Assembly (NCBI GenBank): GCA_036985715.1
Contig: BTQE01000054.1
Span: forward strand, 1 to 21,099
Length of the DNA: 21,099 nucleotides
Direction: 5' to 3'
DNA from: SMXL01 sp036985715
GTDB taxonomy: Bacteria > Bacteroidota > Rhodothermia > Rhodothermales > UBA10348
Part shown: in pieces, positions 8,986 to 16,416 of the stretch
Layout of the letters: each line of letters begins with the position of its first letter
Position numbering within the stretch: the stretch's first letter is position 1
The notes under the pieces: generated by a model
Databases searched by the model: none
The model's input: the letters and a program-made list of their open reading frames with translations, nothing else
What the model was told of the DNA's origin: nothing
Made by a program: the position numbers and the translations under genes

Positions 8986-9015
8986 GAAAGGCCGTGCGGC
9001 AACGCACGACCTTTC
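8986..9015 (-). terminator. Strong hairpin terminator after the histone-like gene
   Basis: GAAAGG (8986-8991), one mismatch, CGTGCG (8993-8998), tetraloop GCAA (8999-9002), CGCACG (9003-9008), one mismatch, CCTTTC (9010-9015). That is two 6-bp helices around one mismatch. Read on the minus strand it is followed by the T-rich run TTGTTTCC, so it should act on transcripts of the gene ending at 9044. It stands 28 bases past that stop codon. Confidence 0.75.
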
Positions 9016-9043
9016 CAACAAAGTCTTGTACGAAGAAGTCGGA

Positions 9044-9217
9044 TTACCCGTTCTTCATCGACTGTACCTCAACCCGGATGTCCTGCGCAGTTCTTTTTAG
9101 TTCTTGCATTGCCTTGCGGACGCGTGTACCTGCCGCTTTGTTGCCCTTGTTGTAGAATTTGCTGAAATCGTCTTCCATTGAATCCACAAACCCTTTCAAG
9201 TCGCCGAATCTGCTCAT
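9044..9217 (-). CDS. Histone H1-like (Hc1-type) DNA-binding protein, 57 aa
   Basis: A short gene with ATG at 9215-9217 and TAA at 9044-9046. The product begins MSRFGDLKGFVDSMEDDF and contains SKFYNKGNKAAGTRVRKAM, followed by QELKRTAQDIRVEVQSMKNG. The DFxKFYxKGNKAAGTRVRK core with the LKxxAQxIRxEVQ helix is the signature of the small histone-H1-like family widespread in Bacteroidota, related by name to chlamydial Hc1. The family is thought to bind and compact DNA; the precise role here is inferred. The start is secured by a perfect GGAGG six bases upstream, unusual among the genes of this window and consistent with high expression. A candidate promoter and a strong terminator bracket it, so it looks like a monocistronic, abundant-protein gene. 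Confidence 0.88.
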   Translation of the reverse strand: MSRFGDLKGFVDSMEDDFSKFYNKGNKAAGTRVRKAMQELKRTAQDIRVEVQSMKNG

Positions 9218-9223
9218 TTGTTG

Positions 9224-9228
9224 CCTCC
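9224..9228 (-). promoter_or_regulatory. Strong Shine-Dalgarno site of the histone-like gene
   Basis: GGAGG on the minus strand, separated from the ATG by CAACAA (6 bases). Most other starts in this window have no recognisable site, so this one both fixes the start and points to efficient translation. Confidence 0.8.
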
Positions 9229-9287
9229 GTGATATGATGTAGTGATAAACGAGGAAAGGACAAAAACCCCGTTTCTGAACTGATTTG

Positions 9288-9316
9288 AAGGTAAAGCAAT
9301 GTCAGAGTTCTGTCAA
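9288..9316 (-). promoter_or_regulatory. Candidate promoter of the histone-like gene
   Basis: On the minus strand TTGACA (plus-strand complement at 9311-9316), a 17-base spacer and TACCTTCA (core complement at 9288-9293). TTGACA is a perfect -35, and TACCTT fits the TAnnTTTG -10 pattern of Bacteroidota housekeeping promoters. Transcription would start near 9280, leaving a 5' leader of about 60-65 bases. Confidence 0.5.
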
Positions 9317-9455
9317 GCAATAATCGGCTTTATTGACCATAAAACGCCACTTTTTGAAATCAGTACGCTCAAACCTTTACCTGTATAGCCTTGATATTTC
9401 CCAATTTAGCCGCATTTAAGACAAGAAAGATTTCTGTCACTTTTTCTGCGCAAGA

Positions 9456-9487
9456 ACCAGTAAATGAGTCCTTTTTGTGCTACTGGT
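9456..9487. repeat. 7-bp inverted repeat upstream of dnaE
   Basis: ACCAGTA at 9456-9462 and TACTGGT at 9481-9487 are perfect complements around 18 bases that include CTTTTTG. It could be an operator half-site pair or a hairpin. It sits about 240 bases upstream of the dnaE start and lacks a following T-run. Confidence 0.35.
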
Positions 9488-9723
9488 GTGGCACTTTCCC
9501 GCCGATTCAGTCTGGTTTTGTCAACCCATCGACTCCCAAATGGTCCGAATCAGGTTGAAAAACTCTTGTGGACGATACAACTTTTCGGATCGCATATCTT
9601 TAGATATCAACGTGTGATAAAGATATCCACAGACATTGATTTGGGGCCTCCCACACCCGTTATTGGCACCGCCGGTTGTCGCGCCTGAGACTGGCGAATT
9701 AAGATTGCGTATAGACCATACTG

Positions 9724-12700
9724 ATGACCCCATTCTGTCACCTTCACTGCCACACCCAGTATTCACTTCTGGACGGTGCGGCCCGCATCAATCGACTGCT
9801 TGCCAGGGCAAAGGAATTGGAGATGCCGGCCCTGGCCATCACGGACCACGGAAATCTCTTTGGTATTCCAGAGTTTTATACGACGGCAAAACGAGAAGGA
9901 ATCGATCCCATCATCGGTTGTGAGTTCTACGTCACAGCATCGTCCATGTCGGAGAAAACGGACCGAAAGCGGTACCACCAGGTGCTTCTGGCAAAGAACG
10001 AGATTGGATATCAAAATCTCATTCGGCTCTCTTCGAAGTCCTTCATCGAGGGGTACTACTACAAACCTCGCATAGACCACGAGATTCTTAGAAATCATGG
10101 TGAAGGCCTCGTGGCAACCACCTGTTGCCTGCAGGGAGAAGTTCTACAAAGCATTCTGAGAAACGGGGAGGACGAAGCAAGGAAAATCTTCGAGGCCTAC
10201 CTGGACATCTTCGGAGAAGATTACTACGTCGAAATCCAAAACCACAATATTCCCGATCAGCATCGATGTAACGAGGTCCTCCTTCGGTGGGCTAAGGAGT
10301 ACAATGTAAAAGTGATCGCGACCAACGATGTCCATTACGTCGAACGGGAGGATGCCGCCGCGCAGGACGTTCTTCTCTGCCTGCAGACGGGTAAGGACCT
10401 GACGGACCCCAACCGGATGCGATTCGAGAACGATCAGTTTTTTCTGAAATCGTCCTCGGAAATGGAGTGGATTCTGAGGGATCTGGATCCTTCGGTGAGC
10501 CAGCAGGCTCTGGTCACGACCAATGAAGTCGCCGAAAAGTGCAAGTTCGATTTGCCGATGGGGCAGCTTCTCATGCCGCACTTCCCGATCCCGGCCGAAT
10601 TTGAGAATGACACGGACGGATATCTCCGTCATCTAGTATATGAGCGGGCGGCCCGTCGTTTCCCGGAAATCTCGTTGGAGATCCAGACCCGGATTGATCA
10701 CGAACTGGTCATCATTGGCGAAATGGGGTATGCCGGTTACATTTTGATAGTCCAGGACTTCACGACGGCAGCAAGGGAACTCGGGGTAAGCGTCGGTCCG
10801 GGTAGAGGATCCACAGCGGGAAGTCTTGTGGCCTACTGCCTCGGAATAACGAACATAAATCCGCTGACGTACAATTTGCTCTTCGAGCGGTTTTTAAATC
10901 CCGAGCGCATCTCGATGCCGGATGTAGACATAGATTTTGATGACCGCGGACGGGCCAAGGTCATCGAGTATGTGGTAGAGAAATACGGTAGAGAAAACGT
11001 CTGCCAGATCATCACATTCGGTACGATGGGTGCGCGTTCAGTCATTCGAGACGTAGCGCGGGTTCTGAGCATTCCACTCTCCGAAGCAGACCGCATCGCG
11101 AAAATGATTCCGGAAGGCCCGGGGGTAACCCTCGAGTCTGCCATGGAAGACGTCCCTGCCTTTCGCAAGTTGACCAAGGACCCTAACGAGCAGATCCGCA
11201 ACCTCATGCTTTACGCAAAGGTTCTCGAGGGTTCGGCTCGGCACACGGGTGTACACGCCGCTGGAGTCATCATAGCTCCTGGAAAAGTAAGCGATTACGT
11301 CCCGGTCTCCATCGCCAGAGGCAAATCAGGCGGCGACGACGTGATGATCACTCAGTACGACGGAAAATGGGTAGAGTCTTTCGGACTGTTGAAAATGGAC
11401 TTCCTTGGTTTGAAGACACTCTCCGTCCTCGACGATACGATTCGACTACTCAGGGAAAACAGGAATATCGAACTCGACATTGACGAAATTCCGTTGGATG
11501 ATGAAGCGACGATGGAGCTGTTTCGACATGCTGATACAGTTGCCATATTCCAATTTGAATCCAGTGGGATGCGGGAGTGGCTCCGAAAATTGAGGCCGAC
11601 TTCGATCGACGATCTCATCGCAATGAACGCCCTGTATCGCCCGGGCCCAATGGACAATATCCCAATGTACATCGCCAGAAAACATGGCGAAGAAGCCGTT
11701 GAATACCCGCATGAATGCCTGATTCCCATCCTTGAGCCTACGTACGGGATTCCCGTCTATCAGGAGCAGGTAATGCAAATGGCGCAGGAAATGGCAGGAT
11801 ATACGCTCGGCGGTGCCGACATTCTCCGTCGTGCGATGGGTAAGAAAAAGCGGTCAGAGATGACCAAGCAGCGAGAGATATTCGTAGCCGGTACCTCCAA
11901 TAGAGGAATCGACGAAGAAACGGCAAACGAAGTATTCGACCTGATGGCGAAGTTCGCCGGTTACGGATTCAACAAATCGCACGCCGCAGCCTATTCCATC
12001 GTTGCTTATCAGACGGCCTATCTGAAGGCTCATTATCCTGCGGAATTCCTCGCAGCTGCAATGACGAATGACATGGGCGACACGAAGAAATTGTCGATTA
12101 TTCTCGAGGAATCCAGGCACGTCGGAATCGACCTCTTACCCCCATCCATCAACGAAAGTCAAACGGATTTTACCGTCGAGAATGGTAAAATTCGGTTTGG
12201 GCTCGGGGCGGTAAAGGGTGTAGGGCGCGGAGCGATCGAGAACATTCTGGAAGCGCGGCAAAGTGACGGCCCGTTCAACTCCATCTTCTCCCTAACCAAA
12301 CTCCTGGACACCCGATCTGTGAATAAGAAAGCGATCGAATGTTTGGCCAAAGCGGGTGCCTTGGACGACCTGGATGGACATCGAGCTCAGCTGATGGAAG
12401 CCGTCGACGCAGCCATGAGATACGCGCACAAGGTTCAGGCGGATCGAGCCGCCGGTCAGAATTCGTTGTTCGGCGTAGGTGGCGACGGCGCCGCCACCAT
12501 GGAGCCCAAACTACCTGTTGTCGACCCATGGTCTCGTGGTCGTCTCTTGAAGGAAGAGCGTGAATCGGTTGGCTTTTACGTTTCGGGCCATCCTCTTGAA
12601 GCCTTCCTGCCAGAGATTCGTGCCTTCGCGTCAGCTCAAGTCGCAGATGCTGAATCGCTGGCGGAGGAGAACGGAGATGATGACAGCGGATATCGAAAGA

Positions 12701-13212
12701 ATCGGCCTCAACACTCCTTCTGTGGTATCATCACCGAGGTTACGCACCGGTCCAATAAATCCGGGAGACCTTATGCTTTTGTTACGTTTGAGGATTTCTC
12801 GGGTCAGGCCGAACTCGTCTGTTTTTCTAACACGTACGATCGAGTGCAACGTTATCTGGAGGTGGATGAAATAGTCCTCATTCGTGGAAGCGTAGACGTG
12901 CGAGGAGGAAGCGCCAAGGTTCTCGCGAACGACGTCATTCCCATGTGGAAAGTCAGGACCGAATACGTAAAGTCCTTGATCGTTCGGGTGGACGCTGACA
13001 CGTTGACGGAGACTCAGGTCGATGAACTGGAAGAACTTTTCGAGTCTAACAAGGGATCCTGCAAGCTCTATTTCGACCTGATCTCTCGAGATTCAACGCA
13101 ACCTGCGCGGCTCCTGAGCCGCTCGGCTGTTGTCGAGCCGACTGCGGAAGTGATGCTGGGACTCACGAGACTCTTTGGAAGACATGCCGTCGTTGTTGAG
13201 GGAGAAGGATGA
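9724..13212 (+). CDS. dnaE: DNA polymerase III alpha subunit (replicative polymerase)
   Basis: 1162 aa, normal length for DnaE1. An N-terminal PHP domain (about 4-210) starts HLHCHTQYSLLDG and contains ITDHGN (39-44), GCEFYVT, TTCCLQGE and ATNDVHY. All nine residues expected at the PHP metal site appear present: H8, H10, D17, H42, E67, H85, C135, D202, H204. The palm has PDVDIDF with D400 and D402, and KMDFLGL with D559, matching the three catalytic aspartates. GPGRGSTAGSLVAYCLGIT is the conserved thumb/palm motif. GYGFNKSHAAAYS precedes the helix-hairpin-helix region, and an OB fold runs from about 999 (FCGIITEVTHRSNKSGRPYAF) to about 1077. The tail is the short tau-binding region. There is no intein. 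The ATG at 9724 has an in-frame stop 12 bases upstream, which fixes the start despite the lack of a Shine-Dalgarno site. Confidence 0.98.
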   Translation: MTPFCHLHCHTQYSLLDGAARINRLLARAKELEMPALAITDHGNLFGIPEFYTTAKREGIDPIIGCEFYVTASSMSEKTDRKRYHQVLLAKNEIGYQNLIRLSSKSFIEGYYYKPRIDHEILRNHGEGLVATTCCLQGEVLQSILRNGEDEARKIFEAYLDIFGEDYYVEIQNHNIPDQHRCNEVLLRWAKEYNVKVIATNDVHYVEREDAAAQDVLLCLQTGKDLTDPNRMRFENDQFFLKSSSEMEWILRDLDPSVSQQALVTTNEVAEKCKFDLPMGQLLMPHFPIPAEFENDTDGYLRHLVYERAARRFPEISLEIQTRIDHELVIIGEMGYAGYILIVQDFTTAARELGVSVGPGRGSTAGSLVAYCLGITNINPLTYNLLFERFLNPERISMPDVDIDFDDRGRAKVIEYVVEKYGRENVCQIITFGTMGARSVIRDVARVLSIPLSEADRIAKMIPEGPGVTLESAMEDVPAFRKLTKDPNEQIRNLMLYAKVLEGSARHTGVHAAGVIIAPGKVSDYVPVSIARGKSGGDDVMITQYDGKWVESFGLLKMDFLGLKTLSVLDDTIRLLRENRNIELDIDEIPLDDEATMELFRHADTVAIFQFESSGMREWLRKLRPTSIDDLIAMNALYRPGPMDNIPMYIARKHGEEAVEYPHECLIPILEPTYGIPVYQEQVMQMAQEMAGYTLGGADILRRAMGKKKRSEMTKQREIFVAGTSNRGIDEETANEVFDLMAKFAGYGFNKSHAAAYSIVAYQTAYLKAHYPAEFLAAAMTNDMGDTKKLSIILEESRHVGIDLLPPSINESQTDFTVENGKIRFGLGAVKGVGRGAIENILEARQSDGPFNSIFSLTKLLDTRSVNKKAIECLAKAGALDDLDGHRAQLMEAVDAAMRYAHKVQADRAAGQNSLFGVGGDGAATMEPKLPVVDPWSRGRLLKEERESVGFYVSGHPLEAFLPEIRAFASAQVADAESLAEENGDDDSGYRKNRPQHSFCGIITEVTHRSNKSGRPYAFVTFEDFSGQAELVCFSNTYDRVQRYLEVDEIVLIRGSVDVRGGSAKVLANDVIPMWKVRTEYVKSLIVRVDADTLTETQVDELEELFESNKGSCKLYFDLISRDSTQPARLLSRSAVVEPTAEVMLGLTRLFGRHAVVVEGEG

Positions 13213-13443
13213 TCCATCCAGATGATCCCAAGAATTGCCGTCGAACCAGTTGAAGGCGATACATGGATGAGAACGCGAATCGGCGATTCAGGGATCTACG
13301 CCCGGCCTACTCGACGAAGCGAACAGATGACGATCTGCGTGTGACTACAGATTCCGCCGGACGGGGTAGCGACTTGATATCCAGGGAAACCTGCGCGCGT
13401 GTCACCGTTTCAAGCTGAGATGCTTTCATTCCGTAGTTCCTCG

Positions 13444-13731
13444 ATGATTCGCACCCTGCTACGCATACCCAGAATGTTTTTCATTGGCTTGATCAAGATT
13501 TATCAGGCCGTGTTCTCTCCGCATTTTCCGTCGTCTTGTCGCTTCACCCCAACGTGTTCAGAATTCGCGACGGAGGCATTTAACCGCTATGGGGCCATAA
13601 AGGGACTTATCCTGTCGATCCATCGGATCAGCCGGTGCCATCCCTGGGGAGGTCACGGATATGATCCTCCGCGTTGGTTTGGCGAACCGGGCGCCGAGAC
13701 TATCCCGCCCGCAAGTTCTGAACAAGACTGA
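13444..13731 (+). CDS. yidD: YidD, membrane protein insertion efficiency factor
   Basis: 95 aa from ATG 13444. A short amphipathic or hydrophobic N-terminus (MFFIGLIKIYQAVFSP) is followed by the YidD signature: SCRFTPTCSEF with Cys 32 and Cys 38, YGAIKG, and RCHPWGGHGYDPP with Cys 65. YidD sits at the inner face of the membrane near the YidC insertase and aids insertion of membrane proteins. Upstream in-frame starts exist (ATG 13420, GTG 13399); 13444 matches the usual family length before the IYQ motif. The usual neighbours rnpA, rpmH and yidC are absent here. The 207-231 bases after dnaE (from 13213) hold no gene I can support. Confidence 0.92.
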   Translation: MIRTLLRIPRMFFIGLIKIYQAVFSPHFPSSCRFTPTCSEFATEAFNRYGAIKGLILSIHRISRCHPWGGHGYDPPRWFGEPGAETIPPASSEQD

Positions 13732-13764
13732 ACAATTCTGTATTAGACACAGGAATACACACGA

Positions 13765-14271
13765 ATGGGTACGCAGAGTCATCAACAGAGCGCAGCAGAT
13801 CTGACCGTACGGTGCGCAATCATAACGTGTAGCGATACTCGCACGGCGGACACCGATTCCAGCGGCGCGTATATCCGTTCGGCTCTTGAAAAGAAGGGCT
13901 ATGAGATCGCCGCGTACGAGCTGATAAAGGATGAGCCCCAGCAAATTCGGGAAGTGCTCAAGGCCTATGTGGACGACGGATTCGATGCCGTCATGATCAA
14001 TGGTGGCACGGGAATCGCACGGCGCGACACAACCTTCGACGTCGTGGTAGCCATGCTGGAAAAAACGCTTCCGGGCTTCGGCGAAATTTTCCGAATGCTT
14101 TCCTACGATGAAGTCGGAGCGGCCTCGATTCTTTCGCGGGCAATAGCCGGCTCCATAGGAGAAACACTCGTCTTTTCAATGCCTGGATCTACCGGAGCCG
14201 TGCGGCTTGCCATGGACAAATTGATCGCTCCGGATTTACGCCACCTCGTCTGGGAAATCCGGGAACACTGA
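13765..14271 (+). CDS. moaB: MoaB/Mog-family molybdopterin adenylyltransferase-like protein
   Basis: 168 aa. The MoCF-biosynthesis fold is clear: AIITCSDTRTADTDSSG (18-34), MINGGTGIARRDTT (77-90), PGFGEIFRMLSYDEVG (103-118), SRAIAG, and SMPGST (138-143) followed by the LVWEIREH tail. Members activate molybdopterin with ATP ahead of metal insertion (MogA), while MoaB paralogues are sometimes dispensable or inactive. The GGTG loop and the PGFGE motif look intact, so activity is plausible. The arrangement RDTTFD...LPGFGEIFR is nearer MoaB than MogA. No other molybdenum cofactor gene lies in the window. It follows yidD by 33 bases and is convergent with the permease gene, 13 bases from stop to stop. 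Confidence 0.9.
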   Translation: MGTQSHQQSAADLTVRCAIITCSDTRTADTDSSGAYIRSALEKKGYEIAAYELIKDEPQQIREVLKAYVDDGFDAVMINGGTGIARRDTTFDVVVAMLEKTLPGFGEIFRMLSYDEVGAASILSRAIAGSIGETLVFSMPGSTGAVRLAMDKLIAPDLRHLVWEIREH

Positions 14272-14281
14272 GTCTTTCCCG
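14260..14281. terminator. Possible bidirectional hairpin between convergent moaB and the permease gene
   Basis: CGGGAA at 14260-14265 and TTCCCG at 14276-14281 form a 6-bp stem with a 10-base loop that contains the moaB stop codon. The permease gene stop lies 4 bases beyond. There is no real T-run on either side, so it is a weak candidate, supported mainly by its place in the 13-base convergent gap. Confidence 0.3.
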
Positions 14282-14284
14282 ATC

Positions 14285-15502
14285 TTATTCGTAACGGAGT
14301 GCGTCGATCGGGTTGAGGGCAGCGGCTTTTCGAGCCGGATAGAATCCGAAAAAGATGCCGACCGCTGCCGAGAATATGATCGCGATGGCGACGATATCTG
14401 GAGCGACTTCAGTTCCCCATCCCATCAACCGCGACAGCAACATCGACCCCGCGAATCCGACGAGTACGCCGAGTGCCCCTCCGAATACACTCATGACAAT
14501 ACTCTCGATCAGGAATTGAGTCAGTACGTCAGATCCCCTCGCACCAACGGCCATCCGGATTCCGATCTCTCTTGTTCGTTCGGTCACGGATACCAGCATT
14601 ATATTCATGATGCCGATTCCTCCAACAAGTAGCGAAATCGAGGCGATCGCCGCCAAAAGAAGAGTCATCACTTCTGTCGTACCCTGTGCCGCCTCCGCCA
14701 GTTCGGTCTGATTTTTTATCGTGAAATCATTCTCTTCCCACTCCGCCAACCCATGCGACTCCCTCAACAGAATGGCGATTTCCGCCTCAGCCGCGGGGAT
14801 GTCGTTGGGAGTTGACGTATTGACGAGAATCTGGGAGATGAAGCTCCTGCCGCGTAGACGCGTCTGGACCGTTGTATAGGGGGCTAGAATCTGGTCGTCC
14901 TGGTCCGTTCCCGAGGCGGTTTGACCCTTGGGATTGAGCACACCGATGATCATGAACGGTACATTTCTAAGCCGAATTTGCTGTCCGACCGCATCCCCGT
15001 CCGGGAAAAGATTTTCAGCAACCGTCCAGGCCAGAACAGCCACCTTTTTCATCTGCCGGACATCGGTCTGGTCAAAAAATGATCCATCAAATAGCGTAAG
15101 TGCTCGAATGTATTCGTAGTCGACGCCGACTCCGTTGATCAGGGTTCTCCAATTGCCGGTTCCACCCACAGCCTGCGTAAATGTCGTGACAACGGGCGTA
15201 ACACCCGAGAGCAGAACGCTCTCCTGGGCGATGAAATCCGCATCCTTCACCTTCAGGCGATTGTAGCTCCCTGAACCATGACTGACGCCTCCGCTCGAAC
15301 TCGTCCCCCCTGTGATCACGATCATATTCGTACCGAGATTCTGAATCTGCTCTTCGATCCGTGACTGCGCACCTTGTCCGATGGCAACCATGATGATCAC
15401 CGCACCTACGCCGATTATAATTCCCAGCATGGTGAGCAGCGTGCGCATCTTGTTTTTCAGGATGCTCTTGCTGGCTACTTTTAGGAGTCGTGCTGCAGTC
15501 AT
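14285..15502 (-). CDS. MacB/FtsX-type ABC transporter permease
   Basis: 405 aa with the MacB plan: a first transmembrane helix at about 21-43 (MRTLLTMLGIIIGVGAVIIM), a large periplasmic MacB-PCD domain (about 45-265), then three helices at about 279-303, 331-356 and 370-388 (FtsX domain). The stalk motif TERTREIGIRMAVGA (307-321) and the C-terminal YPARKAAALNPIDALRYE are typical. Type VII ABC transporters of this kind do not move substrate through the membrane; they use ATP in the cytoplasm to drive periplasmic work such as pushing drugs, toxins or lipoproteins through an adaptor and outer-membrane channel. It is the last gene of the sigma-factor unit and starts 47 bases after the ATPase stop. 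No TolC-like gene is in the window, so the outer-membrane partner must be elsewhere. Confidence 0.93.
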   Translation of the reverse strand: MTAARLLKVASKSILKNKMRTLLTMLGIIIGVGAVIIMVAIGQGAQSRIEEQIQNLGTNMIVITGGTSSSGGVSHGSGSYNRLKVKDADFIAQESVLLSGVTPVVTTFTQAVGGTGNWRTLINGVGVDYEYIRALTLFDGSFFDQTDVRQMKKVAVLAWTVAENLFPDGDAVGQQIRLRNVPFMIIGVLNPKGQTASGTDQDDQILAPYTTVQTRLRGRSFISQILVNTSTPNDIPAAEAEIAILLRESHGLAEWEENDFTIKNQTELAEAAQGTTEVMTLLLAAIASISLLVGGIGIMNIMLVSVTERTREIGIRMAVGARGSDVLTQFLIESIVMSVFGGALGVLVGFAGSMLLSRLMGWGTEVAPDIVAIAIIFSAAVGIFFGFYPARKAAALNPIDALRYE

Positions 15503-15549
15503 GATGATGGCTTTGATGATAGCCTGATTATGGGTCTTCGATTAGCCGA

Positions 15550-16365
15550 CTATACGGTCAGTTTGTTTTCGTCGAGTACTGATTCTTTTCCCCTCAGTTC
15601 TTCGTCCCTTTCAGTAAAACCTTTCTCCACTAGAATTCTTTCGAGGTCTTCTGCTGCCGAGCGAGGAGTCTGGGATTCGTCACGGACAACCCGACCATCC
15701 GTCAATTCAACTACCCGCTTCACGTATTGAATCACACCCGGTTCGTGTGTAACAACAACGATCGTAATGCCCTTCGCGTTGAGTTCCTGGAAGAGACCGA
15801 ATACGTCGACCGAGGTCTTACTGTCCAGATTACCCGTGGGCTCGTCCGCGAGCAGAAGCGACGGATGAGTCACGAGGGCGCGAGCAATTGCAACACGTTG
15901 CTGCTGGCCCCCGGACAATTCATTCGGGTGATGGCCGGTACGGTCGGCTAATCCCACCATCTCCAGTGCCTCGAGAGCCCGTTTCTTCGGATTGAATTTG
16001 CTCCCCGACCGATCGTAGAGAAGAGGTAATTCCACATTCTCAAGAGCAGATGTTCGAGCCAACAGATTGAACCCCTGAAATACGAATCCAATTTTTTGAT
16101 TTCTGATATCTGCTAAAGCATTACATCCCAATGTGTTAACTTCAATACCATCAAGTAAATATGTACCCGATGTAGGATAATCGAGACAACCGACAATGTT
16201 CATCAGGGTTGATTTTCCAGAGCCCGAGGCCCCCATGATGGCAACGAACTCTCCCTCATCGACATGGAAGTCAACACCGGCGAGCGCATGGACCTCGGTC
16301 CCTCCCGTCGCATAGACTTTCGTAATGCTGCTTGTTTCAATTACGGTTTTCTTCTCTTCCTGCAT
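15550..16365 (-). CDS. ABC transporter ATP-binding protein, MacB/LolD-type
   Basis: 271 aa from ATG 16365. A TTG at 16404 in the same frame would add 13 non-conserved residues and is not preferred. Walker A is GASGSGKST (45-53), the Q-loop Gln is at 97, the signature LSGGQQQRVAIARAL begins at 150, Walker B is LLLADEP (170-176) followed by TGNLDS, and the switch His is at 207 (VVVTHEP). The N-terminal TSSITKVYATGGTEVHALAGV is typical of the LolD/MacB group. The charged C-terminal tail (about 228-271) is longer than in LolD, is predicted non-catalytic and has no motif I recognise. It pairs with the downstream permease as separate polypeptides, unlike E. coli MacB where the two are fused. Confidence 0.95.
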   Translation of the reverse strand: MQEEKKTVIETSSITKVYATGGTEVHALAGVDFHVDEGEFVAIMGASGSGKSTLMNIVGCLDYPTSGTYLLDGIEVNTLGCNALADIRNQKIGFVFQGFNLLARTSALENVELPLLYDRSGSKFNPKKRALEALEMVGLADRTGHHPNELSGGQQQRVAIARALVTHPSLLLADEPTGNLDSKTSVDVFGLFQELNAKGITIVVVTHEPGVIQYVKRVVELTDGRVVRDESQTPRSAAEDLERILVEKGFTERDEELRGKESVLDENKLTV

Positions 16366-16416
16366 ACCGTGACAGAGATCAGTGTTTTGAGTGGAGAAAT
16401 TCAAACAGGAAATGCC

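Larger units (their letters stand above)
9218..9723. other. 506-base divergent intergenic region between the histone-like gene and dnaE
   Basis: AT-richer than its surroundings. The left part holds the promoter and leader of the minus-strand histone-like gene. The middle has an inverted repeat at 9456-9487. The right part, which must drive dnaE, contains ATATCT-TT-AGATAT at 9594-9607 (a near-perfect palindrome), a second GATATC a few bases on, and two near matches to the DnaA box TTATCCACA (ATATCCACA at 9623-9631, 8 of 9; reverse-strand TGTGGACGA at 9567-9575, 7 of 9). Open frames here (for example 9464-9688) have no family-like features and no ribosome site, and I take them as chance. No dnaE promoter stands out clearly. 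Confidence 0.5.

Noticed and set aside
8945..9007. GTG start at 9007 for the DUF3078 gene
   Set aside because: It lies inside the terminator hairpin and would bury the signal peptide; ATG 8944 or 8977 is better.
9567..9631. Replication origin near dnaE
   Set aside because: Only two imperfect DnaA-box-like sites are present, with no cluster and no dnaA or dnaN gene; not enough for an origin call.
9464..9688. Open frame of 74 aa upstream of dnaE
   Set aside because: No ribosome site, no domain-like pattern, and it overlaps the symmetric elements of the intergenic region; most likely chance.
13222..13344. Possible 40-aa open frame between dnaE and yidD
   Set aside because: No ribosome site and no recognisable family; too short to support without conservation data.
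13213..13443. Non-coding RNA or tRNA in the dnaE-yidD gap
   Set aside because: I found no cloverleaf, CCA end or strong long stem by eye.
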